A stretch of 64,000 nt of DNA from Kudoa neothunni (taxonomy: Eukaryota > Cnidaria): NCBI GenBank assembly GCA_964304625.1, contig OZ199840.1, positions 6,944,001 to 7,008,000 of the forward strand, read 5' to 3'. This document shows, in pieces, positions 34,101-44,014 of the stretch (within the stretch, counting starts at the first letter, position 1; every line of letters starts with the position of its first letter). The notes under the pieces were generated by a model. It did not search any database, was not told the DNA's origin, and worked only from the letters and a program-made list of their open reading frames with translations. Position numbers and translations under genes: made by a program.

Positions 34101-37100
34101 ATTTTGTCCTGGAGCTGAAATTACTAACTTAGATTNNNNNNNNNNNNNNNNNNNNNNNNNNNNNNNNNNNNNNNNNNNNNNNNNNNNNNNNNNNNNNNNN
34201 NNNNNNNNNNNNNNNNNNNNNNNNNNNNNNNNNNNNNNNNNNNNNNNNNNNNNNNNNNNNNNNNNNNNNNNNNNNNNNNNNNNNNNNNNNNNNNNNNNNN
34301 NNNNNNNNNNNNNNNNNNNNNNNNNNNNNNNNNNNTTTACTATTTACCATTGATCGTATATCTCAATTTTAAGCCAGCCATTAGATTTAAAATTTCAATT
34401 TTGTCGGAATTTCAATTCTATGATTAATGTAATTAAAATTGGTTATTCGCCTGTACTCATGCGCATTAAGATTAAACATCTAAAAAATAGTAACCTTAAT
34501 AAGAAATTTGGTTATTATGCACAATATGATATAGGGTTCCCAATAAATCATGCATCTGATACTATTATTAAAAAGAACAACCGCTAATTGTTTCTAAAAA
34601 GTGTTTTTGTTAAACTCTCAACGCTTATTAAGATTATAATAGACTAATTCGAATTATGTTTAATAAAGCGCCAAGTAAATATATAATTATGCGATCTTTA
34701 AAAAAAATAACCGTTACTATGCCATAAAAATTATTAAATTATCTAAAAAATGAGAAATAAAATTCTATATTTTATAATATTTACGAAAATTACTATAAAA
34801 ATTTTGAAATCCTATGGGTGAATAAAAATAAAATTACCTGTTCCAATAACTACGGTATTTCCTCTATCAATCTTTACTTCAAATTTCTTAGGTTTCAAAA
34901 GCAAGAACAATCGAGCTGAATCTTTAATATCGATGTTATTTCTGACAACTCTGGCGATGAAATCATTTTTAGGAGTGAAAGTAACCGAAAAAGTTCCATC
35001 TTGACTATTATATTTAAGTTTTTTTTTCATCCGATTCACCACCCTTCGAACCATCATCAATTATTAATTGAAGTCGATCATTTGGCTCTAGCTTTGGTAG
35101 TGGCAACATAATAAGTTTAACTTTGTCTCCTATAAAATTAATCACCCCACGAAATCATATGATCAAGTTTACCAACAACAGGGTTGGGTGGTTCCAAGAA
35201 ATACTTTGCTGAGTATTCTCCGGTGTTTACTTTCAAGTCAAAGGAGAAGGGACTATTCTCATGTAAGGTACCATTGATAATGACGAATAATTTGAAATGA
35301 GACAAGAGTTTCAACTTTGAAGAAAATACTCCTTCGCCTGTCTTTTGAAGCATTACACCCTTTTGATTATTCAAGTCATCTTTATATATTACTCTTAACA
35401 AATCTAAGGAAATATCAGGAACAATATTAAGAGTCATATTGGCAAATGTATCTCTTTGAAGTTCTTTGGAACTCCAATCAATCGTAACTTGATGTTTTCC
35501 GGGGATGAACTTTGGAACGGAAAATGGTCCATTATCAACATTTGTATTATTTACCGCAATATCGAATGTATCGCCCATTTTAGAAAGATACTTCAAAGTG
35601 TAGGTTCCGTTTTTCTCCCTCTTTGGGAAATGTTTTTTTCCTTTGAATAAAACGCGAACCTTATCATTATCAGTAATCTCAGGAGTTAGTCCAATAGTCA
35701 AAATATTGTCGTTCTTTTTTATAACAAATGAACTTAATGATACATTCGCAACATAATTCATAATTGGATGGATAACATCAAACTTTTGTTTGTGGTAGTT
35801 TAACAATTTCATTATTAACCAATAGTTTAAGATTGAATTTGGCTTTTGGCTGGAACGTTGCTTTATAAATTCCTGGACTAATTGATTCCAAAGTAATTTC
35901 AGTGTCACTCTTTTGTTTTTCGGAGTATATAAGTTTAATGTTTCCTTTATTTGATACTGGAGGAGTAATCTTTAATTTGAGCTCGGTATCATTTCCTTTG
36001 ACGGGAGATTCAGGAGTCAAACTAGCAACAGCTGTATATTGTGTTGATGCAACGGTTGGAATAATGTTAAATGGTTTAGATGAGATTTCTGTTTCATTTA
36101 AAAACAATCTCACGGCTATTTTCGAGTCGGTCACAAGTGAAGTGACATATTTCAACTTGTCCTTTTTAGTCAATTCTTGCGGATTTTTTTTGTTGTCATT
36201 TATCACCAACATCAAACGATCCCCTTCATGGAGTCCATGACTCAAATTAACAATAATATTGAACGGATCCCCAACAATAGGTGATTCGGGAGATAGCTTA
36301 ATTATAGGACTGTAGCGTATTCCTTGGTCCATGGCCTCGATATTTTTTTCTAAACTTTTAATCAATATTTTGGATATGTAAAGTTTCAAGTTCATTTTTT
36401 TCTCAGCAACAATTGTAGTCAAAAACACACCATCTGGATTTTGCATCATGTTATATCTTCTCTTTTTTCCGGATTCATTTGTAACAACTAACTTTACTTT
36501 ATCAATATTCATATTCAAAGGGATATTTGGAACTGTGATTAAAACGAAATCATTAACGTAAATATCATCGGGGGGAAACGTTAAGAGAAAGATCATAACC
36601 GACTAATGAGGAGAAATTTACTTTGTCGGAAGCTGGGACAATTTTGTTTCCGTCATTAATTAGATAAAGTGTAAAAGCGGATGTTGGAGTGAACGATGAA
36701 GAATAATGGCCCTTTTTAATTTCTTTTATATTATAAAAGTTTTCTCGCCCATCTTGGTATTGAACATACAATGTAACTTCATCGACATTCTTAAATGGCG
36801 GCGATATAACAAATTCCATATTAAAAACTTCATCAATAATTGGAATTGAAGGAATGCACGTTGTGGTGACTTTATAGCCATGACTGATTATAACATGATC
36901 ACATGCATTATGTGAATCTGTTTTATGTTGTTGTCCAACCATAAACTGATGAGTAAAATTTTCCTTTGGAATAAACGAAACATTATAATTTCCGTCACTT
37001 AATTTTTCTATATCATGGTATTCTTCATATCCCGATTCATATTTCACATGTAACTTTACATCGTTGGTAGTTTTCAACGGAGGAGATGAAGTGAAATTGA

Positions 37101-40100
37101 GATTGTATGTTTCACCAATTATTGGAACTGAAGGATCTATAGTCGAAAAATCATATACAATAGCGTTTTCGATCTCATTAAATATCATTGGTTCATCTTC
37201 AATGATTTTGCCTCCAATCATATACTGAGTAGTGAATGTCTCCATAGGAACGAAAGAGGCTGTATAATTTCCTTCACAGACTTCCACAATATCGTGAAGC
37301 TCTTCGATGCCACTTTCATATTTAACATGGAGCTTAAATTCGTTTACGTTCTTTAATGGGGGTGTAGAAATAAAGTCCATTTGGAATACTTCACCGATTA
37401 CGGGCAGAGTAGGGCGATAGCTTGTAGAAATATCGTAAATAACTGGCTGCTCTACTTCATCAAATTCTATAGGTTCGTCTTCAGTAATTTTTCCTCCAAT
37501 CATATATTGAGTGGTAAATGTCTCCATAGGAATAAATGAGGTAGTATAGTTTCCATCATCAATTTCCGTAAATTCGCACGTTTCAGTCATTCCACTTTTA
37601 TATTTAACCAAAACTTGTATATCATCGACAGAATTTAATGTAGGTGTAGTGAAAATCTCCATTCGAAATATTTCACCAATTATTGGTACATCAGGATAGT
37701 GATTTGTTGAAATATCATAAATAATGGCTTCCTCAATATCATCAAAGATTAGAGGTTCATTATTTGTAATTCTACCTCCAATCACATATTGAGTGGTGAA
37801 TGTCTCCATAGGTACGAATGAGGTGGTGTATTTGCCTTCACTTATTTCAACTACATCATAATTTTCCTTTTTCCCACTTTCGTAATTCACTTTCAGTTTA
37901 ACATCATTGGCGCTTTTGAATGGAGGCGATGAAACAAAGTCCATTTTGAAAATCTCTCCAGCAACCGGTACTGTGGGATAACAAGTGGTAGAGATGTCAT
38001 AAACGGTCGGTTGCTCTATCGTACTGAATTGAAGTGGTTCATCATTCTTTATTTTTCCACCGATCACATATTGAGTGGTGAATGTCTCCATAGGTACGAA
38101 TGAGGTGGTGTAATTACCTTCACTTATTTCAACTACATCATAATTTTCCTTTTTCCCACTTTCGTAACTCACTTTCAGTTTAACATCATCTGGAGATTTG
38201 AATGGAGGCGATGAAACAAAGTCCATTTTGAAAATCTCTCCAGCAACCGGTACTGCAGGATGGAACGAGGTGGATATGTCATAAACGGTCGGTTGCTCTA
38301 TCTTACTGAATTGAAGTGGTTCATCATTCTTTATTTTTCCACCGATCACATATTGAGTGGTGAATGTCTCCATAGGTACGAATGAGGTGGTGTAATTACC
38401 TTCACTTATTTCAACTACATCATAATTTTCCTTTTTCCCACTTTCGTAACTCACTTTCAGTTTAACATCATCTGGAGATTTGAATGGAGGCGATGAAACA
38501 AAGTCCATTTTGAAAATCTCTCCAGCAACCGGTACTGCAGGATGGAACGAGGTGGATATGTCATAAACGGTCGGTTGCTCTATCTTACTGAATTGAAGTG
38601 GTTCATCATTCTTTATTTTTCCACCGATCACATATTGAGTAGTGAATGTCTCCATAGGTACGAATGAGGTGGTATACTTGCCTTCACTTATTTCAACTAA
38701 ATCATGATGTTCCTCCTTTCCACTTTCATACTTCACTTTCAGTTTAACATCATTGGCGCTTTTGAATGGAGGCGATGAAACAAAATCCATTTGGAAAATC
38801 TCTCCAGCAACCGGTACTGCAGGATGGAACGAGGTGGATATGTCATAAACGGTCGGTTGCTCTATCTTACTGAATTGAAGTGGTTCATCATTCTTTATTT
38901 TTCCACCGATCACATATTGAGTAGTGAATGTCTCCATAGGTACGAATGAGGTGGTATACTTGCCTTCACTTATTTCAACTAAATCATGATGTTCCTCCTT
39001 TCCACTTTCATACTTCACTTTCAATTTAACATCATTGGCGCTTTTAAATGGAGGCGATGAAACAAAATCCATTTGGAAAATCTCTCCAGCAACCGGTACT
39101 GCAGGATGGAACGAGGTGGATATGTCATAAACGGTCGGTTGCTCTATCTTACTGAATTGAAGTGGTTCATTATTCTTTATTTTTCCACCGATCACATATT
39201 GAGTAGTGAATGTCTCCATAGGTACGAATGAGGTGGTATACTTGCCTTCACTTATTTCAACTAAATCATGATGTTCCTCCTTTCCACTTTCATACTTCAC
39301 TTTCAATTTAACATCATTGGCGCTTTTGAATGGAGGCGATGAAACAAAATCCATTTGGAAAATCTCTCCAGCAACCGGTACTGCAGGATGGAACGAGGTG
39401 GATATGTCATAAACGGTCGGTTGCTCTATCTTACTGAATTGAAGTGGTTCATCATTCTTTATTTTTCCACCGATCACATATTGAGTAGTGAATGTCTCCA
39501 TAGGTACGAATGAGGTGGTATACTTGCCTTCACTTATTTCAACTAAATCATGATGTTCCTCCTTTCCACTTTCATACTTCACTTTCAATTTAACATCATT
39601 GGCGCTTTTAAATGGAGGCGATGAAACAAAATCCATTTGGAAAATCTCTCCAGCAACCGGTACTGCAGGATGGAACGAGGTGGATATGTCATAAACGGTC
39701 GGTTGCTCTATCTTACTGAATTGAAGTGGTTCATCATTCTTTATTTTTCCACCGATCACATATTGAGTAGTGAATGTCTCCATAGGTACGAATGAGGTGG
39801 TATACTTGCCTTCACTTATTTCAACTAAATCATGATGTTCCTCCTTTCCACTTTCATACTTCACTTTCAGTTTAACATCATTGGCGCTTTTAAATGGAGG
39901 CGATGAAACAAAATCCATTTGGAAAATCTCTCCAGCAACCGGTACTGCAGGATGGAACGAGGTGGATATGTCATAAACGGTCGGTTGCTCTATCTTACTG
40001 AATTGAAGTGGTTCATCATTCTTTATTTTTCCACCGATCACATATTGAGTAGTGAATGTCTCCATAGGTACGAATGAGGTGGTATACTTGCCTTCACTTA

Positions 40101-43100
40101 TTTCAACTAAATCATGATGTTCCTCCTTTCCACTTTCATACTTCACTTTCAATTTAACATCATTGGCGCTTTTAAATGGAGGCGATGAAACAAAATCCAT
40201 TTGGAAAATCTCTCCAGCAACCGGTACTGCAGGATGGAACGAGGTGGATATGTCATAAACGGTCGGTTGCTCTATCTTACTGAATTGAAGTGGTTCATCA
40301 TTCTTTATTTTTCCACCGATCACATATTGAGTAGTGAATGTCTCCATAGGTACGAATGAGGTGGTATACTTGCCTTCACTTATTTCAACTAAATCATGAT
40401 GTTCCTCCTTTCCACTTTCATACTTCACTTTCAATTTAACATCATTGGCGCTTTTAAATGGAGGCGATGAAACAAAATCCATTTGGAAAATCTCTCCAGC
40501 AACCGGTACTGCAGGATGGAACGAGGTGGATATGTCATAAACGGTCGGTTGCTCTATCTTACTGAATTGAAGTGGTTCATTATTCTTTATTTTTCCACCG
40601 ATCACATATTGAGTAGTGAATGTCTCCATAGGTACGAATGAGGTGGTATACTTGCCTTCACTTATTTCAACTAAATCATGATGTTCCTCCTTTCCACTTT
40701 CATACTTCACTTTCAATTTAACATCATTGGCGCTTTTGAATGGAGGCGATGAAACAAAGTCCATTTTAAATGTTTCGCCAACAACGGGTATAGCTGGATG
40801 ATATGTAGTGGAAATGCTGTATTCAACTGGTATTTCGATTTTATCGATTATGATAGCCTCATCATTTGTGATTTTACCCTTAATCATGTATTGCATTTTG
40901 AATTTCTCTGTAGGAATAAAGGTCATTTGATATTCTTCTTCACTTATTTGTACCACATCGTACAGTTCTTCTTTTCCACTCTCATATTTAACAAGAATTT
41001 TAACATCATTTACGTTTTGTAATTTAGGGCTTGTGGTGAATTTCAAGAAATATTTTTCTCCCATCAAAACGTTCTCATTTAAATATTTCGATACTATTAC
41101 ATAGGAATCCATTTGTTCTATTGCTGACATTGATTTTTTCATAATTGTGTTATCTTTTATTTTTACTTCAAATATAAAATCCTTTGTGGTAGGGACATAA
41201 TTAAATTCGTATTCATTATTTGAAATTTGAGTAAAAATATTCTCGGATACTCCTTCTTGATTTGATATTGATATTATAGTCTCATTTAAGTTAACTAGAG
41301 GTGGATCCGTAGTTATTTTAAATTTCATATTTTCCCCTAATAAAATTGTTTTTATAAACATAATACTGAAACTTAAGGTACCGATAACAGGCTCAGAAGG
41401 CAATAAAGACAATGACACATTGTAACGAATTTCTCTTTCGTTTAGAACAACTTTTTCCATAACGTTATATTTTTGGTCATTAATATTGACGGATTCTAAA
41501 GTAAAATTCATCTGTGGGCAAAATTCGTATACGTATATATTATTTATTGCCATCCACGCTACGTTAACCACATTTCCATCGCTGAAGGAGATTTTACCCG
41601 TTAGTAGTATACCTTCATCCAATGGTGGATCTGATTCAATATATATTTTTAGTGGTGCACCTAAATTGATTTATATTCAACAGATTTTTCGTTTTATTTA
41701 CCAATAATTGGTGTGCTTGGTTCGTACGATATTTGGATTCGATATGACTTATTAGATTTTTTAATATTTGAAAATTTTATCGGTGCATCAGTTATAGCAC
41801 AGTCATCCATGATTACTTGAGCTGAAAATATACCACTCGCTATGAATTTAGTTTTGTATGTTCCATCAGAGTTATTATTTAAGATATAATTGTTTGTTCT
41901 CCCAATATTGTCAGTAATCTCTACACTCATTTTGCTCGAATCCGGAGGTGTAGGCGATATTAATACTTCAAATGATAATTCTTCCCCTAATTATTCATTA
42001 TAAACAGATAACTTGATAAATTTACCTATTACAATATCCTTTGGATCGATATTGCAGGTACAGTCATATTTGATTGCATTCTTTTTTCCAAGAGTATTGT
42101 AAGTGATAAACGCATTATTAATCGCTTCTCCATTTAATAATATATTTCCGGTAAACGAATTATTAACGATAAATTTTGCTATTAAATTTTCTCCTTCTGG
42201 ATCAGCTGTTATTGTCTTGGTTTCACCATTCAAAGTCTGAACCCTCAGAGTTATCTCATCATTTTTTCCAACTTTTGGACTAACACAAATTTTGGCAGTG
42301 ACAATTTCACCATCATGGCAGGTTGGTGGATTAAATTCTACTTTATATTCAAAACTAGGAATAGGAATCGAGATAAATGAAGACAAATAAGTCAGCAAGG
42401 CTTTATCATCTATATCTTTACTCAGTATTTCCTCGGCATATATGATTTTATCGACATTAACACAACTTTCCGCTGCATTCAATGCATCATCAACCATTTG
42501 GAATCTTTGTTCCTTCGTATAAACTTGATCTTTCTGAATTATGTCAATGTCTCTGACGTAACTTTGTATAAAATTTGTGATCAAGAAACCGTCATTCCAA
42601 TCTTTTTTGAAGTTTTTAAAACTGAGTCCTTTAATTTTACAAAACTTGAGTTTGTCGATGATAAATGATTTCATTATATCAACCGGATTTTCTTTTGTTC
42701 GTTTCGATGATGTTTTTTTATCCAAAACCTTTGTGGGAACTTCGCTGAAAGTTTTGTCGGCGGTGTCTAACATGGCTCCATCAGTAACTGATCTTGTGGA
42801 TGTCGCCGTGGATCTTCGTTGTGGCACCATAGCAATGTCATACGAGCTGATTTGGTAGTGCTGAATTAAGGTCCAAATCAAACCCGCTATAAGTTTTCTA
42901 TTCCCCACAAAAATATCTTCCGGACCTACATGAGTCATTTAGACGGTTGCATTAAGTTAACAAAATTTTTATTATCGATTCATATCATATGCATCAAAAA
43001 CAATTCCATAAATTTTATGCAGAATATTTCGGCATTATTAAATTACATTCCATTCATTGATATAAAGAACTTCACAACAAAAGAGTTGTATCTTGAATAG

Positions 43101-44014
43101 ATTGTTATTATTCATCTCGCCGACAAATAATCATCGAATTAACCAGTTTGTAACAATAATCTTTCGTTTTATATTCAAATATAGAAAAGTATTTAATATT
43201 AATGAGCTTTAAATCGGCAGACTTAGTTATAACGGATTATCTATATGATTATCCTAAAACATCTTTAAATATATGGAATATTTTGTTAATTAAGTTATTT
43301 TACAATAAATATCCTTAAAGAAATTATTCCCCTTAAATTTGTTAGACGAAGGAAAATATTTTAACGATGTAAAACGTTTTAAGGCTTAATTCATTCGATA
43401 AAGTTATACCATAAGGCACATAGTTTTTTTTAGACATTCAAGTTAACGCTATAAAAATATATCAATTATTATTCAACCGTATTTTTGTCAATTTTGTAAC
43501 GTATCTTCCCATTATTTATCCGTTCGTTGTTATATTATTTTTGCACTAAGATAAAATTGAAATATAAGGGATTATTTGGAATGTCTGTTAATTTCTCTAT
43601 ATTTTAGAACAATTTTTATATTTGTTGAATAAATATAAAGAGCCGATTTGATAGCGCTAAGCGACAGTAAATTTTTGACGATGAGCAATAAGACTTAACA
43701 AAAGAAATAATAATTAAATTACCTATATTAACAAGTTTCACCTTGTCTCTTGTAAGGAAATTGAGGGCAGTGATAATGTTTTCACGCTTCTGGATATTAT
43801 TTTTAACCACCACATTGTAGTTTCCAAGATTCTTTTCGCTTAAAATTTGCACGAGTTTTATAAGCTTGATTCCATCGTTGAAATCTGTCGTTAAATCGGT
43901 AAATGTCTCACCCATTTTCTTCAACTTTGCATTGACCCATCTTATAAAGGTGTTTATCTGGATCTTTTCCCATTCAGGAAGTGTGCTGGCACTTCTCGTT
44001 ATTTGCTGGCTCAT
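30890..44014 (-). CDS. Filamin-like actin cross-linker with Lys/Ser-rich region and probable membrane tail
   Basis: Proposed exons (minus strand): 44014-43723, 42925-42026, 41986-41702, 41660-35173, 35129-34838, one starting in the assembly gap and ending 32321, 32277-32044, 31995-31828, 31784-31486, 31150-30890. All use GT-AG, and most junctions join at G|GT with the frame kept. The product has two CH domains (actin binding) and more than 20 filamin-type Ig repeats, a 450-residue Lys/Ser/Glu-rich block, more Ig repeats, and a hydrophobic end. It should cross-link or anchor F-actin. Three one-base slips at homopolymers (36570-36575, 35784-35787, 35019-35027) interrupt the frame; each is resolved by one base fewer, which suggests assembly errors. 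Usual filamins have 24 Ig repeats and a dimerising last repeat; here a membrane segment takes that place. Length is over 3,600 residues plus the part lost in the gap. Confidence 0.85.
31486..31784 (-). CDS. Filamin exon: late Ig repeats
   Basis: Encodes GDYKIFLGRHTPYGEQPIKF, then a linker and the start of the last repeat (VRTPSLKKDNAE). I place the donor at GAA|GTACTA (31485). Without splicing the frame ends at 31450 after GHNRYSI. The splice is preferred because the next exon supplies the rest of an Ig repeat in frame. Confidence 0.65.
31828..31995 (-). CDS. Filamin exon: first half of a late Ig repeat
   Basis: A 168-nt exon between a 48-nt and a 43-nt intron. Its product (KPTYYVGNVISMCFDHRS, SYQGPKGLEIIKDYVVDG, FSFVHILPYLTG) runs in frame into the next exon, where GDYKIFLGRHTPYGEQPIKF completes a very typical filamin repeat. 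It is too short to stand out as an open frame alone, so the splice logic is the evidence. Confidence 0.78.
32044..32277 (-). CDS. Filamin exon: Ig repeat
   Basis: Follows a 43-nt intron (32320-32278). It encodes YVDIDFSKVILKMTQKKGKE, then IGKIGDYTLMVESSPKSVFY, the second half of a filamin-like repeat, and ends CTTT|GTAAAT. If this donor is not used, the frame stops three codons later at 32033. Confidence 0.72.
32321..34135 (-). CDS. Filamin exon with Lys/Ser/Glu-rich region
   Basis: The frame enters from the gap. Its first 45 residues (LVISAPGQNNSASTYKLKKV, then PGYYTTIIPEETEKLMLQYA) fit the second half of a filamin repeat, tying this exon to the same gene. About 450 residues dominated by K, S, E and D follow, with octamer-like KKSKEEKA repeats and a tandem duplication of about 390 bp (33181 versus 33571). 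The exon ends with an ordered segment (NVVCVLGENGLLNYGIPVNY) that starts another repeat and splices after SGKK at 32321. The charged block is probably a disordered linker, perhaps in the place of a filamin hinge. Confidence 0.82.
32440..33900 (-). repeat. Low-complexity Lys/Ser coding repeat
   Basis: Repeated 30-bp units (KADKKSKEEK) at 33300-33390 and a larger 390-bp duplication. The opposite strand is open over long stretches only because these codons read as Ser/Phe/Leu backwards. Confidence 0.85.
34136..34335. other. Assembly gap (200 N)
   Basis: Exactly 200 N, so probably a placeholder of unknown true size. It lies between filamin exon 5 and the Lys-rich exon, and the open frame on its low-coordinate side runs into it, so part of the gene is missing. 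Confidence 0.95.
34336..34837. other. Presumed filamin intron next to the gap
   Basis: Non-coding AT-rich DNA between the donor at 34837 and the gap. A short minus-strand run near 34350-34380 could be coding but is too short to call. Confidence 0.4.
34838..35129 (-). CDS. Filamin exon 5: Ig repeat
   Basis: It joins the giant exon across a 43-nt intron (35172-35130) in phase 1 (VVG|DKVKLIMLPL). It encodes DRLQLIIDDGSKGGESDEKK, then KLKYNSQDGTFSVTFTPKND and RLFLLLKPKKFEVKIDRGN, a filamin repeat. A 9-base T run at 35019-35027 (plus view) shifts the frame by one. It ends GGAACAG|GTAATT; the following exon is presumably in or beyond the gap. Confidence 0.75.
35173..41660 (-). CDS. Filamin giant exon with the Ig-repeat array
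   Basis: An exon of about 6.5 kb encodes some two dozen Ig-like filamin repeats of about 94 residues. Each follows the pattern P.VPV.GE.F.MDF.SSPP, DVKLKVKYESG, EISEGKYTTSFVP, then a GGKI turn. The fold signature (DG/EG-x-Y-x-x-x-F-x-P) is that of the filamin/ABP280 repeat. The frame slips by one base at the G6 run 36570-36575 and at the T4 run 35784-35787 (plus-strand view), with repeat sequence continuing on either side. Repeats near both ends are diverged; those in the middle are nearly identical. Confidence 0.85.
37930..40770 (-). repeat. 282-bp coding tandem array (94-residue Ig units)
   Basis: Ten copies of a phrase on the plus strand (ATAAACGGTCGGTTGCTCTA) recur exactly every 282 bp from 37999 to 40537. 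Seven consecutive units around 38780-40760 differ by only a few bases each. A second subtype (SPDD...SYESGKKENYD instead of SAND...KYESGKEEHHD) makes up the two or three units at the low-coordinate side. This indicates recent unequal exchange or gene conversion. Copy number may be wrong in an assembly. Confidence 0.92.
41702..41986 (-). CDS. Filamin exon 3: Ig repeat
   Basis: Joined on both sides by tiny introns (39 nt at 42025-41987 and 41 nt at 41701-41661), each restoring the recurring VIGE/IIGA turn between repeats. It encodes ELSFEVLISPTPPDSSKMSV, NNSDGTYKTKFIASGIFSAQ and the linker ending PSTPIIG. Confidence 0.88.
42026..42925 (-). CDS. Filamin exon 2: end of CH1, CH2, first Ig repeat
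   Basis: Begins at GTCCGGAAG after a CATGTAG acceptor and completes CH1 (GPEDIFVGNRKLIAGLIWTL). A Ser/Thr/Arg-rich linker follows (about residues 120-180 of the protein), then CH2 (SFIIDKLKFCKIKGLSFKNF, WNDGFLITNFIQSYV, DDKALLTYLSSFIS). The first Ig-like repeat begins at about 42350. It ends VIG|GTAAAT, and the intron to 41986 is only 39 nt. Confidence 0.88.
43723..44014 (-). CDS. Filamin exon 1: first CH domain
   Basis: Starts MSQQITRSASTLPEWEKIQI; WEKIQINTFIRWVNAKL, FNDGIKLIKLVQILSEK and ALNFLTRDKVKLVNIG are the successive helices of a filamin/alpha-actinin CH1. The exon ends in codon phase 1 at ATA-G|GTAATT (donor at 43722). The next exon restores the family sequence IGPEDI, strong support for the splice. 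The ATG follows an AG (CATATTTAG|ATG), so a 5' non-coding exon may be spliced directly onto the start codon. Confidence 0.88.

Noticed and set aside
37930-40770. A satellite or CRISPR-like array
   Set aside because: The 282-bp units are entirely in frame and encode filamin Ig repeats, with no spacers.
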